DNA of 64,000 nt from Siniperca chuatsi (lineage: Eukaryota; Chordata; Actinopteri; Centrarchiformes; Sinipercidae), in NCBI RefSeq assembly GCF_020085105.1, contig NC_058046.1, forward strand, positions 17,446,675 through 17,510,674. Direction: 5' to 3'. The position numbers were made by a program, and so were the translations under genes. This document shows positions 50,324-63,929 of the stretch, piece by piece; position 1 is the stretch's first letter; every line of letters starts with the position of its first letter. The notes below the pieces were generated by a model, which saw only the letters and a program-made list of their open reading frames with translations, had not been told where the DNA came from and ran no database searches.

Positions 50324-50446
50324 AGACATGGCTGCTGTGGATTTGAGTCTGGCCATATCAGAGCTACATATACTCACCATTTCAGAGAAGCAGAAACTCT
50401 GGTGCACTGCTCTAGAAATGCACGCTGAACCTTGGTTCGGTGACAG
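50324..50446 (+). pseudogene. Decayed copy of bhmt exon 7
   Basis: GGCTGCTGTGGATTTGAG and CATATCAGAGCT match bhmt exon 7, followed by TTCAGAGAAG, CTCTGG and the SEKQKLWCTALEMHAEPW stretch (gene: [18 protein letters not shown]). Relative to exon 7, 44 bp are replaced by 15, a net loss of 29 bp that shifts the frame between the GGCC zinc motif and the C-terminal part. The exon-end donor (ACAG, then GTAA) survives. No flanking bhmt exons are seen. It is a remnant of a tandem duplicate, 2.4 kb downstream. Confidence 0.85.
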
Positions 50447-50883
50447 GTAAAATTGTGAAGAAATGTATCAATTTATGATTGCCTAATTGACCCAACAGTA
50501 GGCTCATGGCTCAATGTCCAGCTGCCAACATCGACCAGAAACAAATAAAACAGGAGCTGCTGCCTCTGGATAGCTAAAAAGCCTATCCATGAAGATAGAA
50601 GATGGGATAGTGTTCTTGTTTTTAAGCATCCACAAGATATTTATTATATTGCTGACCAAGATACTCTCTAGCTTTACTCTAACATTTTCACATTTTGGGG
50701 ACACGTACAGTATGTCTACCACAGCAGCTGGTAGGCTACTAGTACCACCTATTAGCCTGTTTGAGCAGGCAATTAGTTCATAGGTCTGAATTTTTAAACC
50801 TATTATTAGTCACAGATGAAGATCAAGGAATCTCAGCAGACACTGTTTTCACTTCTTGTAGACTCTAATTCAAGGAATTTAAT

Positions 50884-51171
50884 CGTAGAAAAGGTTTCAG
50901 TCGTAGTCATCTGGACACTGTTTTCAGAATCAAGACGTGTCGGCTCCCATCCGGAAGTCATTCTCAATTGTGAAAAATGGACCGGGAACTCAGAAATTTA
51001 AGCTACTCTATGTTGTTTAGGCCCTACCCTCTGGGAGGAGTTTCCTGAGTGTCTGCTGTTCTGACTTCCGGATGGGAGCCGAAACTTGATTCTGAAAACA
51101 GTGTCCAGATGACTACGACTGAAACCTTCTCTACGATGAAACTCTCCTGGACGAATGAGGGACTACACCGA
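50884..51171. mobile_element. 288-bp insertion with inverted arms and 13-bp target duplication
   Basis: Flanked by perfect CAAGGAATTTAAT repeats at 50871-50883 and 51172-51184. Inside, the arms 50884-50960 and 51062-51136 are reverse complements (about 75 bp, near-identical; a 5-base against 2-base difference near ACGTG), around a 101-bp spacer. A further 35 bp follows the right arm. A variable-length 13-bp duplication suggests LINE-type target-primed insertion. I recognise the arm as a repeated fish sequence but cannot name its family. Confidence 0.75.
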
Positions 51172-52139
51172 CAAGGAATTTAATGTACTTTAGGCTTTAG
51201 GTTTGGGTATGCTATTTGTATCCTGCCTCTTGACTCCTCAACTTGTTGTGGCCTATCTCTGTCCTCAAGCCTCTTTCTTTGCTCTTTAATATTCTTAGCC
51301 AGATGATCATATGTCTGCATTTTATAAAATATTATAAAGACATTTTGAATGAGTTTGTTAAAAAAAACTATTGAGTTTGAGAAGGACACCAGGGGATCTG
51401 TTTAAGAATGCAAACACATTGCACCATAGGTCACTGGTGCAATGGGCCTCATCAAAGCAGAAGCAAACTCTGTTGGAACCCATTAAGTGTTTCCTTTAGC
51501 ATTATTAGAAGTGATGCACCCTGGTGAGGGATTCACTTTCATCTGTCTCAAGGCTGTGACCATTAAAGGGGAATAATATTTTCCATTCCTGTCGTCTGAA
51601 ACAGTCCAGGCAATATGTGTAAACAATGAGAACTCAACAGCTTTCTCTCACAGCAACTCAGCCAGATGGCCTGAGGCATCTTTCTGTGGATACTTTACAG
51701 TTTAAATGGAACATTTGTACAGCATTTTTCTAAAATTTATTTCAGGATTACCTTATTGGTTTTTGGCAACAATTGTTTTTGGACTACATATCGTAAATAA
51801 TGCATTGATTTTTATAATGACTGGTAAAATCGTTTTACATTGCATGATTTCAGGGCTTTCTGGCAGTAGAATACGTTTTGTATGAGCTGAAAGCACATGA
51901 ACTCCTGCCATCACATCACAGTAATGATACTATGTCAACTGATTCCTAATCATTCACAAACTACTTTGGTTGCAGTAAGGCGACTGTGGTGCAACGATAT
52001 CGTTGAAATCTCGTATTGATTTAGTTATTTATGCATTTAATTAATATGATTTTTTTTAAAAGCTTTTTTTCACGCATATTGTTCTCGATGCCGCAGCAAA
52101 CCATCCCACACTGCTCAAACTACGACGTCAGCACGTCCC

Positions 52140-52685
52140 TACGTGCCCTGGTCAAGTTGAGATTCTGATGTTGCGTTTAAATGCTCCTCGGACTCATATG
52201 TTTTTACCTCATGGCCTCAGTCTGTTGTATTTGAACGATGTACGCCACTGTTTTTGGATCCCGCTGGTGCTTTATGATGAGAAGGGAGGTCTGGAGCCGA
52301 GAGATCGAGGATAACGGATCCCAGCTGACAGGCGGATCGACCGCTGGACCTGGTAAACACACGCTCGCATGTTATGTGTCAGGGTCGAGTCTTGTATGGT
52401 CGGAAAGCTAATGTCAAAGTTGCAGGAGGTTAGTCAGACATCCGAGTTGAAAGCAGGTGGGCCAGAGATGGGAAATGACACCGCGCTGCTCCAAATTCAT
52501 CCGCTTGAGCGAAGGAGGATAGCCCTTCAGGCAAAATATCGTCGGAGAGAAAACATTGTGTGGTAAACGTTGTTTAATCACCGTATATTAACACACCGTT
52601 AGCTGCATCTGACTCAGTTAAACAGTGCCAACGCAGGTCTTGTTGGCGCGTGCAGCGTTATTATTGTTGTTCCATCACTTTGCAG
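52140..52685 (+). promoter_or_regulatory. jmy: jmy 5' region, candidate non-coding exon
   Basis: CpG-richer sequence upstream of the jmy start. A good acceptor (ATCACTTTGCAG) ends at 52685, three bases before the ATG, and a possible donor (CTG then GTAAAC) lies near 52351. This suggests a 5' UTR intron. Without it the frame would stay open upstream to an in-frame ATG at 52625, but the family start MSF is at 52688. Confidence 0.4.
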
Positions 52686-52687
52686 AA

Positions 52688-55600
52688 ATGTCCTTCACAA
52701 TGGAGGATAATTTGGAGTCGGGGTGGGTAGCTGTTCGCCCGAATGTGTTTGAGGAGAAGGAAAGGCATAAGTTCGTTTTTATCGTCGCCTGGAATGAAGT
52801 GGAGGGTAAATTTGCTATTACGTGTCATAACAGGACGGTGCAGAGGAGAAGCTTTGGTAGGGACCCTCTGGTGGAGCCGACCAGCCAGGATGGGGACAAA
52901 ACAAAATGGCCCGAAAGTCCCGTCAGGGATAAAGTATCTAGGAGCCCTAGCAAAGGAGCCAGGGAGGCTGTGGTTAAAGGCTGCAGCTCTAAAACCAAGT
53001 CTGTGATAGCAACAAAACCAAGTCCTGTCAAAATTCAAACTGTGATTAAATCTGCAGCATCTCCCGTTAGTCCTGATACCGAGGTGTTAAAATCACTAAG
53101 AGAGGACCAACTGTCCCCCTCACTGGACAGCTTGGACCTGGAGGAACTGGATAGTCTGAGCAGGGAGGACTGCAGCTGGGCCGGACTCTTCTCCTTCCAG
53201 GACCTCCGGGCAATCCACCAGCAGCTGTGCTCGGTGAACTCGGATCTGGAGCCCTGCCTCCCGGTGTTTCCGGAGGAACCAGCCGGGATGTGGACGGTGC
53301 TGTTCGGCCCGGCGGAAGTATGCGAGACCGAAATGGATGAGCTTTGCTACAGTTTACAAGTGTACCTGGGCCATGCGCTCGATACGTGTGGGTGGAAGAT
53401 CCTTTCGCAGGTTCTGTTCACGGAAAACGACGACCCAGATGAGTACTATGAGAGCCTGAGTGAGCTGAGGCAGTCCGGGTACGAAGAAGCGCTCAGCCGT
53501 GCAACAAAACATCTGCAAGAGGTGAGAGTGTTTGTGATCCTCCCACAGTATCTCCATAAATCTATCTGCTTCGTATTAACATAGTCTGTGCATAGTCTTT
53601 CTCTGTAACTCACATTCACACAGTTGCACATCTGGACAGCTGTGAGGCCACAGTCTTTCTGCTGTAGCCTACTGACCAGACCAACTGCACTGCTTGAGGC
53701 TGTGCCATACCAAAATGGTCTAATCTGAGGGAGGTAGACAGGTATTTAATAGACATACTTAATAGATTGCATCCAGTTAAGTTCAAAACAATGTGGTATA
53801 CAGAAAAGGTCACCAAAAATTGGGTGAATATGATAATGTGTTGATGATCGTTATAAGTCACACAACCACAAAAACAAGTATATTTTAAGCATCATTTTAA
53901 ATGTATATTTTCTTATTTGGGAAATTTGAATAACAGGATTAATCTTAGACTAAAATGGTAAGTATTTTTTTCTTCACACAAAATCTCTGGTAATCTGAGT
54001 GTAGATGTGTGGACCATCCAGTAGATGCGTATCACATAATCAATTATAACAATCAGTGGCTGTCCTGTCAGGCATGGATGTTTCATTGGGCTTTGTGTAC
54101 ATCAACCTCTTTGTATTTGTATATGTGAGCCATAAGGTAGGATCAGCGGCACATGGACTTTATCAGAATCAGAAATACTTTATTGATCCCAGAGGGGAAA
54201 CTCTTTTGTTACAGCTGCTCAATCACATCAATGCACACAGGAATACAAGTTCTAAGCAAATCAAAATATAATACACTATAATACAGGTGAGATAAATTAA
54301 GTACAAAGTGGATATAAGTATAAAATTAAAATAAGTGTAAAGTACAAAGTGGATTTACCGGTTGATGATAAGTATGTACGGTTATGAGATGAACCAAACA
54401 ATAAAAGGTGATATGTTATGATACATACATTAAGTACCTAAAGCATGTCTGTGAGAAAAAGAGGCCACCAGAAGTTGCAGCATGAAACAAGGCATATCTA
54501 ACCTCCATAAGCACAGGCGAGACAAAAAATGTACAGACATGTCCTTTAACAATTGCATACTGATGAGACAACTGACAGGAAAAGTGTTTCCATCATTCTT
54601 TTATTCCTATGAAAGAAGTATCATGAGAATACGTTGGAGAGACCAATCTTACTGGCTAAGCGAACGAAGAATTTGTAAAATTAGGTTGTACCTGTAAATA
54701 AATTCTCTGTGGGATATTCTACTCTCAGCATGGCTATTTCTGCTGCTTACACAGCTGAGAGAGTCAAATGCACACCCACACACAAACACATTTCAAGCAC
54801 TTAATTATCTGAATTAACCTGTTGTTGTAATGTGCAAAATCATCACTGCTGCTCAGAGGTTGCTACCTATCCCTGTCTCATCCAGTGCGTGGGAGTCCTG
54901 GATGATTCCATAGAAAAGACTTGAGTAACTCACTACATTTAAAATTTTAATGATATCGAGTCACTTACTGTAATATCAGATGTTATATAGTGGTGTGCAA
55001 ATGTTTTTGCCCCCTTCCTGATTTCTTTTTTTTTTTGTTGTTTGTCACACTTAAATGTTTCAGATCATCAAACAAATTTAAATATTAGTCAAAGATAAAA
55101 CAAGTAAACCCAAAATGCAGTTTTTGAATGAAGGTTGTTATAATTAAGGGAAAACAAAATCCAAACCTACATGGCCCTGTGTGAAAAAGTGATTGCCCCC
55201 TAAACCTAATAACTGGTTGGGCCACCCTTAGCAGCAACAACTGCAATCAAGCGTTTGCGATAACTTGCAATGAGTCTTTTACAGCTGTGGAGGAATTTTG
55301 GTCCACTCATCTTTGCAGAATTGTTGTAATTCAGTCACATTGGAGGGTTTTCAACCATGAACTGCCTTTTTAAGGTCATGCCACAGCATCTCAATAGGAT
55401 TCAGGTTAGGACTTTGACTAGGACACTCCAAAGTCTTCATTTTGTTCTTCTTCAGCCATTCAGAGATCCCACAACAACATCCAAAGAACTGCAGGCCTCA
55501 CTTGCCTCAGTTAAGGTCAGAGTTCATGACTCCACCATTTTTCATACCACTGTATATCAGATATATTTCTCTGTCTCTTTTGTTCTTAGTGTACTGTGGT

Positions 55601-58389
55601 TGTGAGAACGTGTAGCAGAAAATGCAGAAACAGACTGTTTTTTTGACAAATCTATGTATCAAGAAAGAATTGTTTCATAAATATGAATAGATTTGTTATT
55701 ACTATAATGTTTTTCATTAAAAACAGCATATTTATTCAACATATCAGCATTCAAATATTCAAGAAAGCACATCCTGTAGTTCTAGTGCACACCAGAGGGG
55801 AGTGAAAAAGCATTAGTCTTGATGGGTAAAAACAAGAAACTTCTGAATTTTATATGTGGTGAAAACATAAACTGCGATATTTCAGCAAATTTGATTAAAA
55901 CCATAGACTGTCTATGGTTAAAACTTGTTACTGTGTCAAATACCATACAACATTTTGCAGGGTTCCAAACCAGCCTCTGGTTTTTTGTGTATGGACGAAA
56001 AAAAAGTAGATTTTTGGTGTTATCGATATGGCCGATGTGTGGTAGTGAATATGAGTTCTACATGCATTTTTATAAATAGTTATATTATTACGAAGTCTTG
56101 AAGCTATAATATTAATAAACATTTCTGTGTATGTTGATAATATAATCAAACACTAGCACCAATATTGTATCTTTGACTTGACACAGTGGAGACATAATCC
56201 AGACCCCATACACGCTCCAGGCCTGCTCCTCTTACACACCAGCAGCAGCTAGTGATTGATTAACAGCTCTTAATATAAACAGACATTACACTGATACTCA
56301 CCGGCTCTCACACTGTTCTACTAATCAATGGCGTTAGATTAATGCAGCCTTGACTTATGGAGCCAGACATTGCAAGAAGTCCTCTGAGAAAGCCAGTGAG
56401 AGAGAGCATTAAAGGGAGAGTGTGCCATTATTAGTATCACAGCATTACTCCTGACCATTATACTGGATGGTACATCAACTTTGAGTGTTACCAGTATTTA
56501 TGGAATAAATATCTTTCAAATACATGTAGTATTGACCAGGAAAATGCCATTTTAGTTTAGCCAGTTCTCTAATGCACACATATTGCATTGTGAATGCTGC
56601 ATTCTGACGTCCTGCATGACCTGATCACTTCATGTAATTAAAAAAAACTAAAAACAATTAAAGAAACAAATTAAAGAATTTTTGGTAGGTTTATATTTTT
56701 ATCTTGATATTAATTTTTCATAATTATTTAAAAAAATAGAAGGTAAGTAAAACAAATACTTTATTTTGAGCTTACACTGTTCATGACTCAAGCAGTACAG
56801 CAAGGTCACAATGTAATATATTTTATATCTGCTTTTATGTTTACTGTCTTTGCAAGAGTCAAGAGACTACATCCATTTTTACTGATGTGTTTGTATGATT
56901 TTCTGTCCAAGGCACTTCCTCTTTGTTCTGCCTTTGGCAGTGAAAAAAGGCTATGAGTAACATAGACGAATTACCCACATGTCATTCCACCCAGTCAGTC
57001 CCACACCCACTTCCATTTTCACAGGTCAGAAACACACACACTCAGAATAAAAAAGACAGAAAACCAGACACAGGAAGCTTTGCCTTACTGTCCTTCCTGA
57101 GCAAAAAACATCAAACAGCAGAGCCATCAGTCTCACAGAATGTGCGCTAACCAGCCCAAGCTAATTTGTTCCAATTGTTTCAATAAATGTCGGTCACTCT
57201 ATGAGATTTCCCGTTTGTCTGATGGTGTATTCATCCTGAATAAGTAGGAAGAGCTACTGATCTTATTCAGGCAAATGCTCTGTAGTGCATTCAAACACAG
57301 TCACAGTTTGTTGTGCCGTAGGATCTTATACACACACACACACACTGGCCTATTGATCCTCCCACTCCATTTGAGGGCTGAGTTAATGGTTATTTCAGTG
57401 CTTGCTGGTAGTGTACAGGATTGTTCAGTCTGGCAAAAATGTGTGTGTATTGATCTTATTCCCAGCAGCAGAGAGGACTCTGCTCAATCAGCCATGGTCT
57501 GTACACTGAGACTGCACTCAGATATGCTCCTATTATTTACAGTTACACAAAGCATCCTCTTAGTCTCACAGCGAGGTGCAAGTTTCTATTCATTGCAGAG
57601 TGACACTAAAAGATGTATTTAAGTATGTTCTTCTGACTTTTGTATGCTTATGGGGTGACTGACTTTCTGACACTGTTATCAAGCTGTTATACAGATAACA
57701 ATTGTTTTTTTTTTTTACACAGTTACATCTGCAGATTACATTACAGCCACTTACAGTATAGTTGCCCTCTGCTCAATGTGCACTTTCTGATTTGTGCGTA
57801 GCAGACACTTGAATACATTTTTTTTTTTTCAATCAAAGTGCTTCCAACTGTCTTAATGTTTTTTTGTTTGTTTGTTTTTCTGTTTGGAAGCCTTTTCCTA
57901 CTACATTTGATATATAGACACATCTATATGTATCTGTTTTGATATTCTGAAAGTTGTTTGTATGTTGACAATGATAAAATTAACTTATTTACTGTCTGTG
58001 CATGTAATGCAGCTGCTGGAGAAGCACAAGACCATGGACAGTATGGTGGAGCTGTTGGAGCTATATGAGGAGGAAGATCAGGCCTATGGAGGCCTGTTGG
58101 AGACCTCCACACAGCTGTACCAGTACCTGCTGCAGCCCTTCAGAGACATGAGGGAACTAGCAATGCTACGCAGACAGCAGATCAAGGTAACAGTTTGCAT
58201 CAGTTAAGGTTTGCAGTTTAAGCGTGTAGGCAGCTCCACAGGAGATAGTGAGGCGTCTTCCATATTTTGGGGGGATTTGTCTCATAAAAACCAGAAAACT
58301 AGGTGCTTACAGAGTTTGGTCCCAAAACCTCTTTGGCATTCTACCATGCCAACTTTTTGAGTCACAATTCTCCATCGACAAGTACACAG

Positions 58390-58430
<41 letters not shown>

Positions 58431-58914
58431 GGCCAGCTGATTTCTGTAGTGAAAAAAACGTGTATAGTATTGGTGACATTGAACCAGGAGAAAACGACAA
58501 ATATAAAATATAAAAGTTTGTGTTTTTTGTGTTGTTTCTGGTAGTTTGGCCCTATTATTATAGACCATGTGAACCATTTTTTCTGACTCCAGGGTGTTAT
58601 TCAGATGCTATCCTTAACTAGCATACATGGGAAGCTGTCTACTTTGCAGATGCAAATGCAAAATGAATTCTCTTGTATATTCTGATAAGATGCCTTATGG
58701 TTAGTAAAGCAATGGGAGGGTGGTGAGATGTATCTAATTGCAAAAAGAAGATGGAGGCTGGTGAATGGATGAATGATGGAAATGCTTTGTTCAATTATTG
58801 CAGTGATGATGGCACATTTATATATAGCTCCCTGACTCACACACAGCACATCAGTAATAAAAAGACTTCGCTATCACATTACTGCATAACATCCATCAAT
58901 AAAGAAGCAAACAG

Positions 58915-58956
<42 letters not shown>

Positions 58957-61900
58957 CTTTTCCCAACCTTGGATTGGGAAAACTTTCCTGTCAGTTTTGT
59001 TCTTTTCCACATTATCTGAACACGTGTGAGATGTGGCAGTTGGGGGTTGAGTGACCTGCTGTGAGCTGGAATGGAGCCCCATGGATCTCCGATTTCCTGC
59101 AGTCGCATACAGAGCCATGAATAAGTCATGTTGTGTATGGTCCTATAGGTTTACTGCATGTACAGGTTGATGTTGACATACTGGGATCAGCAGGCATGCA
59201 TCAGAAATGGAAAGATGGAGAGGAAACTAAGAGAACTTTCCAGTTTAGCTGTGGCTGGGTAAATGTTCTCAATTCCAGTTCCCCTGGGGAGGTGAGAACG
59301 CTCAGTGTGTGCTAAAGGAATGTAAGCAAGGTATTAGGTCCTTTATTAAGCTGTGAAATCCTGTAACAACAGAGGGAAATAATACAATTTGTTTCCAGTG
59401 TAATTTCACATTTTAAGGTATTTTGTAGAAACAAACTTGTATTATATATAGGATAATTTGTGACAAATTCCATCACTTCTTTTTTAATGAAAATGGTTTT
59501 AAGGCTGTGCTAGATTACATTTCTTGTTAAAGGGGTGTAGCAGAATCGTGCTATCATGAGTTCCCTTGGCCCTGAGACACACGCTGAGACCACATTTTCC
59601 GGCATTAGTCTTTTTCTCCACACACAATTTTTCCTTGCCGCATCAGCCATCACTCTGACCGCCTCTGCTTGTTCTTCTGTGTCCAGAAAGCCAGCCTCCC
59701 TGGCTGGCTGTTGTCCTCCTCAGGTCCAGCATGCTACTGTATTTAGGGAGAGCATAATTAATTCACCGGTTTCAGCTGTGCCAATTACCTCTTCCTGATG
59801 CTGTTCACCTGAGCCACTCCTCCACCTCTCCCTCTGCAGCTGCCAGCCACCCAAACCCACCTCCACAAGGGGATTCTTTTAAAAAAATTCTGACACATTA
59901 ACATCTGAACTCCAGGACTACGAGTTTGTGTTGTCAATCAAACTGCATTGGGAACTATAATCAAACTGATTAATACAGATTCCTAATAGATGATAAAATT
60001 CCCTTGACTTTGGCTTATGTAACTGAACAAAATCTATTGTTATGCTGATGATAAGATATAGAACTACTGATTGTTACTGCCTATTTCTTAGCTAATTTAC
60101 TGAAAGGATGCACTAGTTGGTCCTTTATTTCCCACCTTGCAGTACTTCAAACATCCTTTCTGTTATGTGGAGTTAGTAGTGTTTAGATTCTAGACTCACT
60201 TCACGGTTCAGAAAGCTGCAGAGAGAAAACCTGCATACTGTACATTTAACTCTCACTTTCCTCTTACAAATCAGGAAACTATTACCGACTCTGACCCACT
60301 ACATTAGTAATAATCCAAAGTCAGCTGTGTTTGCTTTCACCTCAAATCACTTCTTTAGTGCGCAATTGTTTTCTCATGAGCAAACTCTCTTCTTTTCTGT
60401 TGCACTCTTTGGTTATCACTGCAGTACGTTAAGATGCTCACAAACATGTCAGCACAAGGGATCCCTGAGAGGCTTTGCCAGAAGGAGGACGAAAAGTGGG
60501 AAGGTCCCACCGAGATTTGAACTCGGATCGCTGGATTCAGAGTCCAGAGTGCTAACCATTACACCATGGAACCGCCTAAAAGTGTGGGGATGGGGGAGGA
60601 TAGCTTGAACTCACACTTCCGGGTCTATTTATAGCCTACAGTGTCTCTAGCTCAGGCACAGCATGACTTTCTGTAGCTCTTCATTTGAGATTCCTTACTT
60701 GTGGGTTTATTAGTCTTTTTCTGGTCACTTTTTCTTTTTTTTTCTTTCAAATTCTGTATCATTCATCATTATTTGTGTATTTAAAATGATCCAATGTGAT
60801 TAAATAATTTGACCTAAACTCAATATTCTGCTATCTGCCATTAACCTCCTTACTCAGTCGCACATTGGAAATTGATTAAACAGGAGAATTGTAGACACTG
60901 TATCAGCTGTAAAGCGTGCACATGTTAGCATTAGTCCTCCACAATATCCAGACAAGAATAACAAGGTTGAGCAGATAATATATTTGCACTCTCCATGTAA
61001 TATTTATACAGAATGTATGTTTATCTTTTACTCTCATATTATCTTAGAGATTGTTCGTTTCAAAAGAGATTTCTCAACAGTTTCTCATTTTGTCAACAAG
61101 TTAACAAAAACATATGACTAGACGACTTGTGGGTTGTCTGGTTTGACTGAAAGGAAATCAGCAGTAGCCTTAGTGAGAGTGTGTTTTCACATTTTTAATA
61201 TGTAGCATCAGTCTCAAGATGTGTTTAGTCCAGAGTGCTAACCATTACACCATATAACTACCATCAGTTGTTCACATATTGGGAGTTACCAATTGTACTG
61301 TCCATTGCACTGTATTTATGCAGTGTGATGGGTTTTTTTTGTTTTTGTTTTTTTTTCTTGTGGTTACAGTGGTGTTATATCAAAATGTCTCTTCAAAGAA
61401 ATATAAAAATCGAATCAATAGTTTAAGTGAAAAAGTATGACGAGATATGGGGAGAGAGGAAAGGCTACAGGGGAAAAGAGTGCTGTCGTGTGTGAGCTGG
61501 AAAACAGTCACTGTCTAAAAAATTTAATGATTTTCAATTGACAAATTAAGATGGTCATTTAATACAAAGAAAGAAGAAAGAGGATTATCCTCTGTCAGGG
61601 GCACGATTTAGACAACAAGATGAAATGCTGATAACAAACTGAAAGATTAACAAAGAAAATATGATAAATGTTGAACATACTGACAACAATCATGAATCTC
61701 ACAGTTACTGTATAAGTGAGGTAGCATGTTGATAGAGAGCAGCAACAGCCTAGCCAGTTGTTCAAGTCTCAATATACTCTCTAATCTTCATGTAGCCTCT
61801 AATCTGCATTCTTAAGGACAAAACAAAGTCATACAGTATCTCTAAATAGTTGATATATGTTTTTTAGAGTAAAATTAACTAAAGTAAATTTTTAGATGGT

Positions 61901-63929
61901 AGGTTTTCATGTAAAAGGTCGCTCCACTACGATTTGCACATATAAATGTATAGGAATGCAAAAATAAAAAATTTAAATCACAGGAATGCATGTTGGCAAC
62001 TTGACAGCAGGAAATTGCAGTAGTAAATGATACTGGTGCACTGCTGAGTAGTGCAGTGAGGTTACTTAGGGTAAGACAGGGATGTAGCTCTGTAACCTTT
62101 GCTGCTCACTTTCCTTCTTTGTGCTGCATAGGCACCTTTTGTTTTACTCTTGGACATCTGGTTGTTATTTTTTAGATTTTTGGTCCATGTCGACCAGTGA
62201 AGACTTTGTCTATGTGTGGTAAAAAGAGACATAGGAATGCCATATTCCCATTATGGTCTTTAACTCTCTTCAAATGGTTCTACAATGCACAAATTAAAAG
62301 ATAAAGTACATGTGTTCCTTTTATCCTCAGGAATAAAAAAAATGTCAGAAGGCATTTTACAGTTTTCAATTCTTCGCAATATTAATTCCCTATGTTCTAT
62401 CTAGATGGTGATTATGCTTTTGTAAGCTGGTTGAAAATGGGTTAGTATGAAAAAATTGTGTTTGCGCAGGTGTCTGCATATGTATTTGAATGTGCACATT
62501 GTAACCTCTATGGGCAAAATACTGCATATTGTCAGTTCTTCCATGTGTGAGAGTGTAGCTCCCTCTCCAGGCCTGCTTTCTGTGGTGAAACCATTGAGAT
62601 AGAATGCACATTTCTAATTTATCCTGTTCCTCATAGCATGCAGCCATTTAAGTCAGACAATCTTTCTCTGCAACATGTGTAGAAGAGATTTACTGTGCTG
62701 TCATGAATACCACCACCTAACAACTCCTAAGTACAATTAGGGAAAACATTTCTATCACTTCTTTTTCTCACTTTTTTGTTAAGCCCATTTACTCTTGCCA
62801 CTAAGTGGCAGTAATGTATGACATTTGGGGTTCTAACCACCTCTGAATCTAAAATAAGCAAGAAGCAGTGTTAATCTTCTGGGTACAGACTTTTATGAAT
62901 GTGCCTCTAACTGCCTGGTATTAGTGACACTGCATTGGCTGTACTATCTTATCACCTCAGAAGAAACCATTTGTATCCCATGATCTCCAGTTTTTGATAT
63001 CAGCATACTATATACTGTATCCCATACTGTATCCCAGGCTGTACATAGTTTAAAGAGTTTTTATTAAATATATGAAAAATGCATTTATCTCCTAACCTTT
63101 TCTTTGGACTTTATTTTTCACATGATTAATCTTTTTCATACTCTCTCACTGAGGCCTGTCGTTGTTCTTAGTCTTGCTGACAAAAATATGTTCATCCTCT
63201 CTCAACAGATTTCCATGGAGAATGACTACTTGGGCCCAAGGCGGATTGAAGCTCTAAAAAAGGAGGACTTTGACTGGCAGAAGAAAGCTCAGGAGGCAGT
63301 CCTCAACATCCAGGAGTTTACTGTAAAATACTTTGAGATCACTGCTAGAGCCCAGAAAGGTAAAGCACGCCATCACTGTCACTGCCAATGTCAAGTCAAT
63401 AAAGCAGCAGAAGAATGACATTGAATAATCACACACAGGGGACACACACGCATAGTGGTAGCATAGGCCTGCTATTGACCTGTGTGTGGTTTTGAACGCC
63501 AGGGCTAATTTGATTTGGTATTAATGAGGCAGTGCAGACGGCCATGCTTTGACAGGAATAGGAGAAAACAAGGACAACCTATTGATCAAACAGCTCTGCC
63601 ACCAGATTGTCTCTGTGCAGAGTTACTCCACAAAGTGCCCCTGCTTATCCCAGTTTTTCTCCACTACTGATTGGTCCATTTATTATTTGACACTTATTAG
63701 ATCAAAAATCAAATAAGTGAGTTGCTTTAAGTGCAAACTGGAATGAAAGAAGTTGTAATGTCCAACTGTGGCCAATAGATGTCTCCCTCTACATTATTGT
63801 AATAAAGCTCACTGTACCAGAGAAAAAAGTTCTTCATCGTGTTGGTCACTCACTTTCACGTGAGTACACATCACTTTTAACTGTGTGTAAGTTTCACTCA
63901 GCCTCCAGTACATTTCCTTTTGTTTGTGT

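Larger units (their letters stand above)
48171..52687. other. Spacer between bhmt-like gene and jmy
   Basis: Contains two tRNA-Gln genes, a decayed copy of bhmt exon 7 (50324-50446), a 288-bp insertion with inverted arms (50884-51171) and the jmy 5' region (about 52140-52687, CpG-richer). Nothing else is supported. A stretch at 48881-48935 looks like a spliced coding exon (acceptor TTCATCAG) but I cannot match it to a protein. Confidence 0.6.
53522..58012. other. jmy intron 1
   Basis: A 4.5 kb AT-rich intron. It holds a retroposon tail (54160-54400) and a rearranged Tc1-like copy (54988-55560). I see nothing else supported between 55.6 and 58.0 kb. Confidence 0.75.
58187..63208. other. jmy intron 2
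   Basis: A 5 kb intron with two CA microsatellites (58397-58427, 58923-58955), an antisense tRNA-Gln gene (60502-60573) and a tRNA-Gln relic (61227-61253). No other gene supported. Confidence 0.75.
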
